Origin: Candidatus Desulfovibrio gallistercoris
GTDB taxonomy: Bacteria > Desulfobacterota > Desulfovibrionia > Desulfovibrionales > Desulfovibrionaceae
Direction: 5' to 3'
DNA: 64,000 nucleotides
Assembly (NCBI GenBank): GCA_019118745.1
Contig: DWYJ01000037.1
Coordinates: 1-64,000 of the forward strand
Numbering within the stretch: position 1 is the stretch's first letter; the number at the start of each line of letters is the position of its first letter. Made by a program: the position numbers and the translations under genes. Of this stretch, positions 40,296 through 50,555 are shown in pieces. The notes under the pieces were generated by a model. The model made no database searches. It worked only from the letters and a program-made list of their open reading frames with translations, and was not told the DNA's origin.

Positions 40296-40765
40296 AGCCT
40301 CCCGGAAATAATGGCCGCATCAGGATGCGCCTTGTAGCACATGGTTCCCTGCGATCCGTAGATTTCGGCATCGGGGGGGGTGACCTGCTTGGTCAGATGA
40401 CGGAGATTGCGCGTGCTCTGGTCGAGCAGCGCAAGCGAAAGCTGCGCATTGCGGGACGCCTGGCGCGCCGCACGCTGTTCCCCCCTGTCCACTTCGGCAA
40501 AAATATTCCTCAGCTCGTCAGCCTGTTCTTCCGGCAGGCTTTCGGCATACGCAAGCACGCGCTGCCCGGCAAGCGACCGGATCACGCAGCTTTTTTCCAC
40601 TGCGATCTGACGAATAAGCTCCTGGAGAGAGAATTCCAGAGCGACCACGGTCTCCGTCTTGCGCTCCATAATGGAAAAATATTCCTCTTCCAGCAGCTCG
40701 AACAACAGTGACAACGCCTTTGCCTGACGTTGCAGAGATTGGCTAACGATCTGAAACATAAGCAT
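40292..40765 (-). CDS. flgN: FlgN-like flagellar chaperone
   Basis: Helical, LLFELLEEEYFSIMERKTETVVALEFSLQELIRQI; ends at flgK start. Confidence 0.75.
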   Translation of the reverse strand: MLMFQIVSQSLQRQAKALSLLFELLEEEYFSIMERKTETVVALEFSLQELIRQIAVEKSCVIRSLAGQRVLAYAESLPEEQADELRNIFAEVDRGEQRAARQASRNAQLSLALLDQSTRNLRHLTKQVTPPDAEIYGSQGTMCYKAHPDAAIISGRL

Positions 40766-40876
40766 ATCCTTACATTTTTTGCAGGCTTCCGCCGCTAATG
40801 CGACCGGCGGCATTTTCTGCCGCCGGTGGAGCGTGCACTCTCAATAGTGCAAGAGATATGCCGTTGTGGACAGGAG

Positions 40877-42403
40877 CTACATGGGAACGCCCGCTATGAG
40901 CGCTTCTTCGGCGCTCAGGCGGGACTTGCCGGCCTTCTGCGCCGGCTGGAGGACAGGCGTCTGCCCCATGCTCGCGTGGGGCGCGGTCAGCGGCGGGATG
41001 CCGGAAGCCGGCATCTGCTGCCCCTGCTGCGGCTGCGCCTGTGCCGTCGCCTGCGCGCCGCTCAGGGGCGCCACGGAAGCCTGACCGGCCTGGGGCTGAC
41101 CCTGCATGGCATTCATGCTCTGCTGCTGCATCTGGGCCTGCAGGCGTGAGGCTTCCAGCTGGGCGGCCTGCGGCGTCTGGATCGTCTGCTGGGCTGCGAC
41201 GCTGTTGCCCTGGGCGTGATAGGCCCGGATGCCCTGACCGGCCTTCTGGCCTCCGGCGTCCAGATTGATGGTACGGATGAGGTCCTGGTTGAGGCCCTGC
41301 CGCAGTTGCTGCGCCTGCTGGGGGATATTGGTCTGATAGCGGACGCGCACCACATCCGAGGCATTGGCCTGCTGGGCCGCGGGCTGGGCCTGCTGCGCCT
41401 GCTGCGCCGACGCGTTCATGGCCGCCGGCATGCCGGACGGCGTGAAGGGCGCGACCGGCTGCGCTATCTGGGCGGGCGTCAGCGGAGGCTGCATGGCCGC
41501 CTGCATGGCGGCGGGACTGCCCACCTGAGCAGCGGACTGCCCATAGGCGGCGGCAGCCGGCGAAGCCACGGCCCCCGCCTGCGCCACGCCGGCGGGCTGA
41601 GTGGCCTGCCAGGCGTTCTCCTCCTGCTGACGGCGGCGACGCGTGGCGGGACGCACGCCGTTGCCCAGCTTGTCGCCGGCCTGCCGCTGGGCCTGCTGGG
41701 CCATCTGCAGGCCCGAAAGCTGGTCGGACGTGCGCTGATGACGGCGCACCTCGATCTGCCGCTTTTCAGGCTGGGGCGCGGCGGGCGGCTGCAGAGCCGC
41801 CAGCTGCGGCGCGGCCTGCGGCTGGGCGGCGGCCGGGGCCGCGGACTGATCCACCACGCCGCTCACCGGCGCATAGCCTTCATAGATGGGGGACGCCTGC
41901 GGCGCTGCGGCGGAGGCCTCCGCCACGGCCACAGGCTGCTTGCCGGCCTCGGCCGGCGTGGCGGCAGCGGGCGTCACCAGCGGTGCGGCTTCGGCCACGA
42001 AGGCCGCGGAGCGTCCGCCCGCGCCGGCCGTGCCGCGGCTGGCCGACACGAGATTGCGCGAAAGCTGCTCATACATCATGTCCGCCAGACCGATGCCGCC
42101 CACGCTGGCCATGGACTTGGCCAGTTCCTGATCGTACATGTCCTGCCACATCTTTTCGTCCCGGCTGTGCAGCAGGCCGTTCTGCGGCAGGGTGGCGCGC
42201 ATCTGCTGCCACATCTTCTGGATGAAGATGGATTCGAAGCCCTCGCAGGCTTCGCGCAGCCGCTTTTCCTTCTGTTCAGGGGTGAGACGGCTGGAGGAAG
42301 ACTCGTTGAGACCGCGAACCCTGTTCTGCAATTCGAGCTGACGTCCCTGGCTCTGGCCGAGGGAAGCCTGCATCATGCTGGAATCCAGTGAAGAAGCGCC
42401 CAT
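40877..42403 (-). CDS. flgJ: Rod-binding FlgJ N-terminal domain with about 360-aa Ala/Gln/Pro-rich C-terminal extension
   Basis: CEGFESIFIQKMWQQMRATLP...WQDMYDQELAKSMASVGGIGLADMMYEQL; downstream of flgI; no glucosaminidase motif recognised. Confidence 0.85.
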   Translation of the reverse strand: MGASSLDSSMMQASLGQSQGRQLELQNRVRGLNESSSSRLTPEQKEKRLREACEGFESIFIQKMWQQMRATLPQNGLLHSRDEKMWQDMYDQELAKSMASVGGIGLADMMYEQLSRNLVSASRGTAGAGGRSAAFVAEAAPLVTPAAATPAEAGKQPVAVAEASAAAPQASPIYEGYAPVSGVVDQSAAPAAAQPQAAPQLAALQPPAAPQPEKRQIEVRRHQRTSDQLSGLQMAQQAQRQAGDKLGNGVRPATRRRRQQEENAWQATQPAGVAQAGAVASPAAAAYGQSAAQVGSPAAMQAAMQPPLTPAQIAQPVAPFTPSGMPAAMNASAQQAQQAQPAAQQANASDVVRVRYQTNIPQQAQQLRQGLNQDLIRTINLDAGGQKAGQGIRAYHAQGNSVAAQQTIQTPQAAQLEASRLQAQMQQQSMNAMQGQPQAGQASVAPLSGAQATAQAQPQQGQQMPASGIPPLTAPHASMGQTPVLQPAQKAGKSRLSAEEALIAGVPM

Positions 42404-42404
42404 G

Positions 42405-43511
42405 TTAGATCACCTCCAGGCTGGCATGCAGGGACCCCGAGGCCTGCAGCGTTCTCAGGATGGAAATAAGGTCGCGCGGCGTGGCCCCGATGGCGTTGAG
42501 CCCGTCCACCAGTTCCTGCAGGGTCGCGCCTTCCACCATCATCAGCCGCCGGTTCTCCACGCGCACGTTGATGTCCGTACCGGGCGTGACCACCGTCTGG
42601 CCGGCGGAGAAGGGCCCTGGCTGTGAGACCTGCTCGCTCTCCTGCACCACGATCTGCAGGTTACCGTGCGCCACGGCCGCCTGGGAGATGCGCACATCCC
42701 GCCCAAGCACCACGGTGCCCGTCTTTTCGTCCACAACGACCTTGGCCGGCACATCGGGCGACACTTCGAGGTTTTCCACCGAGGCCATGAGCGGCACCAG
42801 ATTGCTGCGGTACTGCGGCGGCACGTTGACCACCACGGAGCTGGCATCCTGCGCATTGGCGTAGGGACCGCCCATAGCTTCATTGAGGCGCTCGGCTATC
42901 TGCTGGGCCGTGGAAAAGTCGGCCATACGCATGTTGAGCGTCAGCTGATCCTGCTGATTGAATTCAAAGGGGATGGCCCGTTCCACGATGGCCCCGCCGG
43001 GGATGGTGCCCACGGTGGGGATGTTCTGGGCCGCGCGGGCCGCCGCGCCGGTGATGGAGAAACCGCCCACGGTCAGCGGCCCCTGCGCCAGAGAATAGAT
43101 CTTGCCGTCCACGCCCTTGAGTGCCGTCTGCAGCAGCACGCCGCCCAGCAAAGACGTGGCGTCCCCCACCGAGGACACGGTCACGTCCAGGCGCGTGCCC
43201 GGCTTGGCCGACACCGGCATGCGGGCCGTCACCATGACCGAGGCCACGTTCTTGACCTTGAGCGCATCGGCATCCACCCCCACGCCCATGCGGTCCATCA
43301 TGTTTTTCATGGAGCTCAGGGTGAAGACGGAGTTCTTTTTGTCGCCCGTCCCGGCCAGACCCACGACCAGGCCGTAGCCTATGAGCTGGTTGTCCCGGAC
43401 GCCGGAAAAGGTGGCAATGTCCTTGATGCGCACGGCCTCCGCCCGCCCCGGCAGGGACAGGACGGCGAGGACCAGCAGGAACGACACAATGCGGACCGGA
43501 TTCAGATTCAT
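42405..43511 (-). CDS. flgI: Flagellar basal body P-ring protein FlgI
   Basis: [51 protein letters not shown]. Confidence 0.97.
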   Translation of the reverse strand: MNLNPVRIVSFLLVLAVLSLPGRAEAVRIKDIATFSGVRDNQLIGYGLVVGLAGTGDKKNSVFTLSSMKNMMDRMGVGVDADALKVKNVASVMVTARMPVSAKPGTRLDVTVSSVGDATSLLGGVLLQTALKGVDGKIYSLAQGPLTVGGFSITGAAARAAQNIPTVGTIPGGAIVERAIPFEFNQQDQLTLNMRMADFSTAQQIAERLNEAMGGPYANAQDASSVVVNVPPQYRSNLVPLMASVENLEVSPDVPAKVVVDEKTGTVVLGRDVRISQAAVAHGNLQIVVQESEQVSQPGPFSAGQTVVTPGTDINVRVENRRLMMVEGATLQELVDGLNAIGATPRDLISILRTLQASGSLHASLEVI

Positions 43512-43551
43512 TCGTGATTCTCCTCTGCCGACAACGCGGCAAAGGAGGATT

Positions 43552-43567
43552 TGCAAAAATCACGCCA
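43552..43567 (-). promoter_or_regulatory. Candidate sigma54 promoter of flgI operon
   Basis: Minus strand TGGCGTG-ATTT-TTGCA; GG and GC spacing matches -24/-12; 41 bp upstream of flgI ATG. Confidence 0.65.
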
Positions 43568-43660
43568 TAAATTAATATTAACTAATCATTCAAGCATATT
43601 ATGAAGAGAGGAGAATCCGCCCCACCAGGCCCGCGCCAGACATTTGGCGCTGTGCGGACA

Positions 43661-43697
43661 CAAAAAAGGGGAGCACGCCGCACGCGGCGTCCTCCCC
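43661..43697 (-). terminator. Terminator after flgM
   Basis: Minus strand ggggaggacgccgcgtgcggcgtgctcccctttttt. Confidence 0.9.
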
Positions 43698-43722
43698 GGA
43701 CAGAGCACAGGAAACGAAAGGA

Positions 43723-44031
43723 TCACAGAGTGAAGAGCGCGGGCTCCTCACGCAGCAGATTGGCGGCGATGAGGCGGCTGTCCGCCTTGTAGGTGCCGTT
43801 GGCCACCTGCATACGCAGGGCCTCCACCTTGTCCGCACGAACATCGGGCGCGTTCTGGGCCACCCGGTGCGCCTCGCTGAGCAGCATGGCGTCCTTCGAC
43901 ACGCTTATGGAATCCCCTTGTGCGGCATGCGTCGTGCCGACATGCTGACGCTCGCCGGTGTTCTCCAGACGGCCCTGTGCGTACACTTCCCGCACGGAAC
44001 CAAGCAAACCGGACGCATATTGAATTTCCAT
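43723..44031 (-). CDS. flgM: Anti-sigma-28 factor FlgM
   Basis: DSISVSKDAMLLSEAHRVAQNAPDVRADKVEALRMQVANGTYKADSRLIAANLLRE. Confidence 0.92.
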   Translation of the reverse strand: MEIQYASGLLGSVREVYAQGRLENTGERQHVGTTHAAQGDSISVSKDAMLLSEAHRVAQNAPDVRADKVEALRMQVANGTYKADSRLIAANLLREEPALFTL

Positions 44032-44052
44032 CTTGTCCTCCTGCCTGAAGAA

Positions 44053-44493
44053 TCAGGACCGAACAGGAGCGGGCTTGTCCAGCATGCTCCTGTCAATTTT
44101 TTCTCGTGTTATGCGCCACAACAGGCGACGTACGCGGGCCTGCAGCTCAGCCGAGAGCTTGCGTGCCCCCCTGTCGTCCTGCCGGACGAAACAGAGCCCC
44201 TCCCCCGGAGGATAGGTGAACCGTATGGTGAAGCCCACACGCTCGCTGAGCGCCCGGCGAATATCCTCCACCACGGGATTGTCGCTGCCGGTGAAGAGCA
44301 GGCTTTCATACACTTCCTGCGCGACCTTCTCCACATAGACGCCGCGCCGGGGGGTCGGATCGGGGTCCTGAGGAGCCTCGCCCGCCGCCAGCCGCATGCG
44401 TGTCCGCAGACGAGTCAGACGGCGCGCGGCAAGCAATTGCAGCTCGTAGCCCTGGACTCTCTGGCGCAAGCGAACGGCAGCGATATCAGACAT
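44053..44493 (-). CDS. Hypothetical protein co-transcribed with flgM
   Basis: ORF MSDIAAVRLRQRVQGYELQLLAARRL... with RBS ggggag; 21 bp upstream of flgM. Confidence 0.65.
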   Translation of the reverse strand: MSDIAAVRLRQRVQGYELQLLAARRLTRLRTRMRLAAGEAPQDPDPTPRRGVYVEKVAQEVYESLLFTGSDNPVVEDIRRALSERVGFTIRFTYPPGEGLCFVRQDDRGARKLSAELQARVRRLLWRITREKIDRSMLDKPAPVRS

Positions 44494-44520
44494 AAGACTC
44501 CCCATTCCCTTCTGGCTTTC

Positions 44521-44547
44521 TTTTCGACCGCGCGCGTGATTACTTTA
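44521..44547 (-). promoter_or_regulatory. Candidate sigma28 (FliA) promoter for the hypothetical-flgM unit
   Basis: Minus strand TAAA-N15-GTCGAAAA (consensus TAAA-N15-GCCGATAA). Confidence 0.6.
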
Positions 44548-44562
44548 GAGGCTTCCGAAATA

Positions 44563-46017
44563 TTAAGCAATCTCTCCTGAGCCCCCGCCATCCCGGCGGC
44601 TGCCGTTGCGGGCCAGAGTGCAGGTCACGGCAAGCAGGTTGAGCACGCCGAAAAGGATCATATCCGTCCGCATGGCCTGCAGGAACTGCGGCATATTGTC
44701 CGGCCCGACCGCTTCATGCCCCAGAAAGAAGCTGAGCGTCAGGGTGATGATGACCATGTTGCAGAGCATGCCCGCCGTACGCACCATGCCCACCAGCCCC
44801 GAAGCGCGGCCCACGTTCTGCTCGCCCGCGCTCTCCATGATGATGGCCGTATTGGACAGGGCAAAGAAGCTCACCCCCACGCCCAGCAGGGCCTGCGTGC
44901 CGAAAATGAGCAGGAGCGTGGAATCCAGCTCAAGAAAAGCCGCCAACAGCAGACCGCAACCGCAGAGCACTGTGCCCAGGGTGCAGACATGCCCGGCCTG
45001 CCAGCGGCTGCAGAGCCGTGCCGCCAGCGGGCTGGAAAGCGCCTGGACCAGGGCCTGCATGGCCAAGATGAGCCCGGTCTGCTGCACGCTCATGCCGCGC
45101 CCCATCTGCAGGAAGAGGCTGAAAAAGAAAAGCATGCCAAAAAAGGAACAGTAGTTGATGAAGGCCGCCACCAGCGAAAGCGTCGTCACCCGGTTGTGGG
45201 CCAGCATGCGCACGTCCAGCAGGGGGAAGGCGGTGCGCAACTCCCGCAGACACAACAGGATGGCCAGCGCAGCCCATACCGCCAGCATGGCCCCGCCCAG
45301 ACCGGGATAATCGGCCAGCTCCGACGCGCCGATGGTCAGGGCGGCCATGCAACAGGCGTAGATGAGACAGCCCGCGGTGTCGAAATGCTCGCCCTTGGCG
45401 GGCCGCCATTCCATCCGCACGTGGAAGACCGTCAGCAGCATGGCCCCCAGGGCCGCCAGGCCCGTCAGCCAGAACAGCCACTGCCAGCCCAGCCAGCCGG
45501 CCACGCAGCCGGCCAGGGGCGGCCCGCAGGCGATGCCCGCGTATACGGCCGCGCTGCTGATGCCGAGGTAGCTTGCGCGCAGATCGGACGGCGCGGCCGA
45601 GACGAGCAGGGCCAGACTGCACGAACTGATCAGGGCGCAGCCGGTCCCCTGCACGAGGCGCAGCACGATGAACAGCGTCATGTCGCTGACGAAGCCGAGC
45701 ACGATGCTCGTCAGGCTGAAGATCCCCATGCCGGCAAGGAAGACCCGGCGGCGGCCGAAGATGTCCCCCAGCGTGCCGCCGGCCAGCTGGAAGATGACCA
45801 GCCCCAGCGAGTAGACGGCCCCCACCAGGCTGAGCTCGCGCGCGCTGGCGCCGAGGCTCTCGCCAAGGGGCGGCAACACCGCATTGACGCCGGCCATCAT
45901 GAACGGCATGAAAAACTGGGCGGCGCACATGGCCACCAGAAGTGAGCGATGTTCCTTGAGAACCGGCACGTCCTCCCTCCCCCGCCGCCGTCGATCCGGC
46001 AGCGCCAGCCGCCGCAT
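44563..46017 (-). CDS. MFS transporter (DHA2-like drug exporter)
   Basis: AGGTLGDIFGRRRVFLAGMGIF, RLVQGTGCALISSCSLALL; about 14 TM segments. Confidence 0.9.
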   Translation of the reverse strand: MRRLALPDRRRRGREDVPVLKEHRSLLVAMCAAQFFMPFMMAGVNAVLPPLGESLGASARELSLVGAVYSLGLVIFQLAGGTLGDIFGRRRVFLAGMGIFSLTSIVLGFVSDMTLFIVLRLVQGTGCALISSCSLALLVSAAPSDLRASYLGISSAAVYAGIACGPPLAGCVAGWLGWQWLFWLTGLAALGAMLLTVFHVRMEWRPAKGEHFDTAGCLIYACCMAALTIGASELADYPGLGGAMLAVWAALAILLCLRELRTAFPLLDVRMLAHNRVTTLSLVAAFINYCSFFGMLFFFSLFLQMGRGMSVQQTGLILAMQALVQALSSPLAARLCSRWQAGHVCTLGTVLCGCGLLLAAFLELDSTLLLIFGTQALLGVGVSFFALSNTAIIMESAGEQNVGRASGLVGMVRTAGMLCNMVIITLTLSFFLGHEAVGPDNMPQFLQAMRTDMILFGVLNLLAVTCTLARNGSRRDGGGSGEIA

Positions 46018-46034
46018 GGCCCAGCGTCAGCGCA

Positions 46035-46598
46035 TCATCGGTCCCCGCATGTCCCCGGCGCGATGCGTCCCTGTTCCTGCAGCCGGTCGCGTATCCATTC
46101 CGCACACTGCTGCGGCGTCCGTCCGGCGGCAGGACAATGCAGGCCGGCATAGCGCCTGTACAGGGCCTCGCGCTCTTCGAAAAGTCCCCGCAGGGTCTGC
46201 CCCGGCGCGATGGCCAGGCCCCGTTCGGGATTGCGGGCGATGCGCTCCTCGATGACCTCAAAGGGGACTTCCAGATGCACCACGGGCCCCTGCGCCGCCA
46301 GATGGCGCATGGCCGCCTCCCGGTAGATCACGCTGCCGCCGGTGGCGAGCACCGTCCGCGGCGCGCGCACGCTGCCCACCACGCAGGCCTCCAGATCGAG
46401 GAAAGCTTCCTTGGAGAGCTCGTCCGTCACGCCCTGCAGGCGGCTGGCATAGAGCGACTCCATAAGATAGTCGCTGTCCATGAACGCCCAGTCGAGCGAT
46501 TGCGCAAGCGCCTGCCCGACCGTGGACTTTCCCGCTCCGGCCATGCCGATGATGCTGATACAGGGTTCGGGCGCTCCGCCGCAGGGTGCGCAGTGCAT
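46035..46598 (-). CDS. Shikimate kinase-like P-loop protein
   Basis: IIGMAGAGKSTVGQALAQSLDWAFMDSDYLME; VLATGGSVIYREAAMRHL. Confidence 0.75.
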   Translation of the reverse strand: MHCAPCGGAPEPCISIIGMAGAGKSTVGQALAQSLDWAFMDSDYLMESLYASRLQGVTDELSKEAFLDLEACVVGSVRAPRTVLATGGSVIYREAAMRHLAAQGPVVHLEVPFEVIEERIARNPERGLAIAPGQTLRGLFEEREALYRRYAGLHCPAAGRTPQQCAEWIRDRLQEQGRIAPGTCGDR

Positions 46599-46803
46599 AG
46601 CTTCTCCTTACTGCCGGGACCTCGCCGCGCAGGGCGGCATGACTGCCAGATTGGCCCAAGGCAAACGCCTCTGTCAAGGCGGATGCGCGGTCGTCCGTTT
46701 TTTCTCTTTTTTCCCATCTGCTGAAAATTCTTGCTTCTCTGCCGCTCCGGCACTAATGTTTTCCCCACGCCTTCCGATTGAAGAACTAGAGGAGTGACAT
46801 TCC

Positions 46804-47649
46804 ATGCGCCATATATTTCTTCCGCTCGGCCTCACCTGCCTGCTCGGCATGGCGGCCCCGCTGACGGCAGGCGCCGCCAGCCTGTCACAGGATTCCGGCT
46901 CCATCGACATCAACCAGCGTGTGCAGGACTGGAAAGATTACGGAGGGGCCCGCCTGTACTGGCTCTCCGTAGCGAGCCCGCGGCAGATCCGCATGGGCGG
47001 CCTGCCCTTCGTGGACCCGGCTTCCCATCCCCTGCTCACTCCTGAGACGAAGGCTCCGGCACGCCGCAGCAGCGCACGGCGCAAGACGACCCGGCGACAG
47101 AACACATCCGCCGTGCGTACCCAGAAAGCGCCCAAGGATGCCGGTTCCACCTCCCTGCGCAAACCTGCCGCCGCCAAGTCCGGCGGCACGGTCAGCTCGG
47201 GCACCGTGCCCATCGAGCAGACCTCCCGTCGCAGGGGCGGGGGCATCGCCGTCACCACGGAAGTGCCGCGGCCCGTGGCGCCCGTTTCGGGCGGCCCCTG
47301 GGCTCCGGTGCCGGGCACGCCGCCGGTCTCTGGCCTCGGCATGTATGACGCCCAGCCCGTGCCCGCCATCATCCCCGCGGGTTCCCTGCCGCCCGGCGCG
47401 GCCACCAGTCCGGCCATGACGCCGCCCGTGCCTGCGGCTCCGGCCGCGGCGCAGCCTGCCGCTCCCGCCGTGGCCCCGGTCCCGGCCGGCCCCACGGACG
47501 TCTATAGTCCGCAGACGGTGCCGGGCACGCCCCTGCCGCCCCTGCCCGGTTCGGCGGCCGCGCAACCCATGCCCACCCTTCCGGGGGCACAGGGCACGGC
47601 GGCCATGATGGGTGCGCAAAACGGCATGACCGCCCGCCGCGGCGGCTAG
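46804..47649 (+). CDS. Hypothetical secreted Pro/Ala-rich protein
   Basis: Signal peptide MRHIFLPLGLTCLLGMAAPLTAGAA; low-complexity PVPAAPAAAQPAAPAVAPVPAG. Confidence 0.6.
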   Translation: MRHIFLPLGLTCLLGMAAPLTAGAASLSQDSGSIDINQRVQDWKDYGGARLYWLSVASPRQIRMGGLPFVDPASHPLLTPETKAPARRSSARRKTTRRQNTSAVRTQKAPKDAGSTSLRKPAAAKSGGTVSSGTVPIEQTSRRRGGGIAVTTEVPRPVAPVSGGPWAPVPGTPPVSGLGMYDAQPVPAIIPAGSLPPGAATSPAMTPPVPAAPAAAQPAAPAVAPVPAGPTDVYSPQTVPGTPLPPLPGSAAAQPMPTLPGAQGTAAMMGAQNGMTARRGG

Positions 47650-47659
47650 CGCTTTTTGC

Positions 47660-47795
47660 ATCAAGAAAGGCCGGGCGACGCCACAGCGCCGCCCGGTTTG
47701 GCGTGTGCGGGGAACCGCGTTTTTTCCGCGATGCGACTGGCCGCCCGACTTGGAACGCCCCATGTTTCCAACGAAAGATGCGCTCACCTGCGCGA
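47660..47795 (-). repeat. Dispersed repeat family 2, copy 3 (diverged)
   Basis: Minus strand gagcgcatctttcgttggaaacatggggcgttccaagtcgggcggccagtcgcatcgcggaaaaaacgcggttccccgc...gggcggcgctgtggcgtcg. Confidence 0.6.
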
Positions 47796-48000
47796 GAGGA
47801 CAAAGCGGCGCGTGACGCGCTGCCGCAGGGCTTGACGAATCCGGCCTTGCCATGTATGAACGATTTTTCGAATGTACTGCCTGCGGCCCGTTCCGGCAGG
47901 CACAATCTGCCGTGCGGACACTTTTCTGCCTGAATGCGCCTTTCTCGCGCCGGGTCGTCAGCCCCTTGTCCGCAGCCGCTTTACGAAAGGAGATCCGACC

Positions 48001-48135
48001 ATGAAAAGAACGTACCAGCCCAGCAAAATCCGTCGTGCCCGTACGCATGGTTTCCGTGCCCGCATGGCTACCGCCAGCGGCCGTGCCGTCCTGCGCCGTC
48101 GCCGCGCCAAGGGCCGCAAGCAGCTGAGCGCCTAG
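48001..48135 (+). CDS. rpmH: 50S ribosomal protein L34
   Basis: [44 protein letters not shown]. Confidence 0.98.
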   Translation: MKRTYQPSKIRRARTHGFRARMATASGRAVLRRRRAKGRKQLSA

Positions 48136-48173
48136 ACCTGCGGCGGGGCAGGCCCTTGCCGTGCACGAATGCC

Positions 48174-48569
48174 ATGATGGCGTCGCAGCGACTGCCGAAA
48201 GAGGGGCGGGTCCGCAAACATGCGGATTACGCCCTCTGTTATGAGCAGGGGCGGCGTCATCACACCGGGAATTTCATCCTTTTCATATTCCCACGCCCCG
48301 GCAGCGGAAAGATCCGTGTCGGGATGGCTGTTTCACGCAAGGTCGGCAATGCTGTGACACGCAATCGGCTCAAGCGCCTGCTGCGGGAGTTTTATCGCCT
48401 GCATCAGGCTCTTTTGCCGTATGATAGCGACATCGTGACCGTGGCCAAGAAGCACGCGGGGCAGTCCTGTCTCGATCTTGCCCTGGTGAGCGCCGAGCTG
48501 GAGCCCGTGCTCCGGCGGCAGCAGCGCCGCCAGCGGGAACAGCAGGAGACGCAGTCATGCCTTCCCTGA
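48174..48569 (+). CDS. rnpA: Ribonuclease P protein component
   Basis: [30 protein letters not shown]. Confidence 0.95.
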   Translation: MMASQRLPKEGRVRKHADYALCYEQGRRHHTGNFILFIFPRPGSGKIRVGMAVSRKVGNAVTRNRLKRLLREFYRLHQALLPYDSDIVTVAKKHAGQSCLDLALVSAELEPVLRRQQRRQREQQETQSCLP

Positions 48570-48850
48570 GAAAGGCCGTGCGCCTTCTGGCCATTCTGCC
48601 CATACGTCTCTATCAGTTGGGCATTTCGCCTTTGCTGCCCCCCTCCTGTCGATTCGTCCCCACCTGTTCCGCCTACGCCATCGAGGCGATCACCCGCCAC
48701 GGCCTTTTGCGCGGCGGGTGGCTGACGCTGCGCCGTCTGGCGCGCTGTCACCCCTGGGGCGGTTCAGGGTATGACCCCGTCCCTCCCGTGCACCCGCAGC
48801 CTGCGGAACCTGTCCCTCACAGGAGTACCATCCCCGATGCAAGAAACTAG
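48557..48850 (+). CDS. yidD: Membrane protein insertion efficiency factor YidD
   Basis: [61 protein letters not shown]. Confidence 0.97.
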   Translation: MPSLRKAVRLLAILPIRLYQLGISPLLPPSCRFVPTCSAYAIEAITRHGLLRGGWLTLRRLARCHPWGGSGYDPVPPVHPQPAEPVPHRSTIPDARN

Positions 48851-50492
48851 CAGCAGCACCAAAAACCTCGCTCTGGCCATCGTCCTCTGCCTTGCCGTGC
48901 TCTTCGGCTGGAGCTTCTTTGCGGAATACATGGGCTGGGTCGCCAAGCCCGACCCCCAAGTGGCGGCGCAGCAGCAGGCCGAAGCCGAACGGGCCAGGCA
49001 GGAGAAGGCCGAGGCCGAGAAGGCCCGCACGTCCGTGCCGCTGACGGTCTTCGCGCCGGTGCCGGGCCGGGACATCACCATCTCCACGCCGCTTTATGAA
49101 GCGGTCATCCACAGCGGCGGGGGCGTGGTGCGCTCCTTCCGCCTCAAGCACTACTCCGCCACCATCCAGCCTGATTCGCCGCTGGTCGATCTGGTGGACG
49201 CCACCACGGCGGAATCCGCTCCGCTGGGCCTCGTCATCGACGGGGCAGCCTCCTGGAGCCTCGGCCAGTGGGCCGTGGAGAGCGAACCGCAGGGCCCCCT
49301 CTCCGCCGGACAAAGCGCGGTGCTGCGCCTCGTGGGCGAAGTGAACGGCCTGCGCGTGGTGCGCGAGCTCCAGTTCTCCGCCGACAGCTATCTCATCAAG
49401 GAAAAGACCAGCCTGACCCCGCTGGGCGACCAGACCCGCAGCGCCCGCGTGGCTTATACCGTGGCTTCCGACGCCAGCAATGCCGGCGGCGGACAGTATG
49501 ACGCCATGCGCATCGCCTGGTATCTGGACAACTCCCTCGGTCAGGAGAGCGACGCCGAAGATCTGACCAAGGGCGTCACGGCCTCCGGCAACGTGAGCTG
49601 GGCCGGCCCCATGAGCACGTATTTCCTCTCGGCCATCCTGCCCGGCGACACCAGCAACGTCACGGTGAAGGGCCTGCTGCGCGGCGGCGTCTACCGCGTG
49701 GCGGTGGAAGAGCAGGACATCCAGCTCACCCCCGGCAACACCGCCGAATTGGAAGCCTCCTACTGGTTCGGGCCCAAGAAGCGCAAGCTGCTCATGGAGG
49801 TCTCCGACTCCCTGGCCGGCAGCGTCGAGCTCGGCATGTTCAGCATCATCGCCAAGGGCCTGCTCTGGCTGCTGGAATTCTTCCATCAGTACGTCAACAA
49901 CTGGGGCCTGGCCATCATCCTCCTCACCGTGCTCATCAAGGCGGTCTTCTGGCCGCTCACGGCCAAGAGCTACGCTTCCATGGAGAAGATGAAGAAGCTC
50001 CAGCCCATGATGATGAACATCCGGGAAAAGTACAAGGACAACAAGGAGATGATGAACAAGGAGGTCATGGCCCTCTACAAGACCTATGGCGTCAACCCCG
50101 CCAGCGGCTGCATCCCCATCCTTGTCCAGCTCCCTGTGTTCTTCGGCCTGTATCAGGCGCTGCTCACGGCCATCGAGCTGCGCCACGCCACTTTCGTCGA
50201 GTTCCTGCCGTTCACGGACAAGATCTGGCTGGCTGACCTCTCGGCCAAGGACCCCTTCTACATCACGCCCATCATCATGGGCCTGACCATGTTCCTGCAG
50301 CAGCGCATGAGCCCTCCGCCGACCGATCCCACGCAGCAGAAGGTCATGATGTTCCTGCCGCTCATCTTTACCGTGCTGTTCCTCGGCTTCCCGTCGGGTC
50401 TGGTGCTGTACTGGCTGGTCAACAACATCCTGTCCATCGCCCAGCAGGGCCTCATGCACCGCAAGAACAGACGGCTCGACGCCGACAGTTAG
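48837..50492 (+). CDS. yidC: Membrane protein insertase YidC
   Basis: [19 protein letters not shown]...[62 protein letters not shown]. Confidence 0.97.
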   Translation: MQETSSSTKNLALAIVLCLAVLFGWSFFAEYMGWVAKPDPQVAAQQQAEAERARQEKAEAEKARTSVPLTVFAPVPGRDITISTPLYEAVIHSGGGVVRSFRLKHYSATIQPDSPLVDLVDATTAESAPLGLVIDGAASWSLGQWAVESEPQGPLSAGQSAVLRLVGEVNGLRVVRELQFSADSYLIKEKTSLTPLGDQTRSARVAYTVASDASNAGGGQYDAMRIAWYLDNSLGQESDAEDLTKGVTASGNVSWAGPMSTYFLSAILPGDTSNVTVKGLLRGGVYRVAVEEQDIQLTPGNTAELEASYWFGPKKRKLLMEVSDSLAGSVELGMFSIIAKGLLWLLEFFHQYVNNWGLAIILLTVLIKAVFWPLTAKSYASMEKMKKLQPMMMNIREKYKDNKEMMNKEVMALYKTYGVNPASGCIPILVQLPVFFGLYQALLTAIELRHATFVEFLPFTDKIWLADLSAKDPFYITPIIMGLTMFLQQRMSPPPTDPTQQKVMMFLPLIFTVLFLGFPSGLVLYWLVNNILSIAQQGLMHRKNRRLDADS

Positions 50493-50555
50493 CCTGACGG
50501 CACAATGCGTTCCTACCGGGCGGGCGGCTTGGCCGCCCGCTCTATTGGGGTTGTT

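Noticed and set aside
40803-40827. accggcggcattttctgccgccggt as terminator between flgJ and flgN
   Set aside because: Perfect hairpin but no following U-tract on the minus strand; may be a spacer structure within the operon
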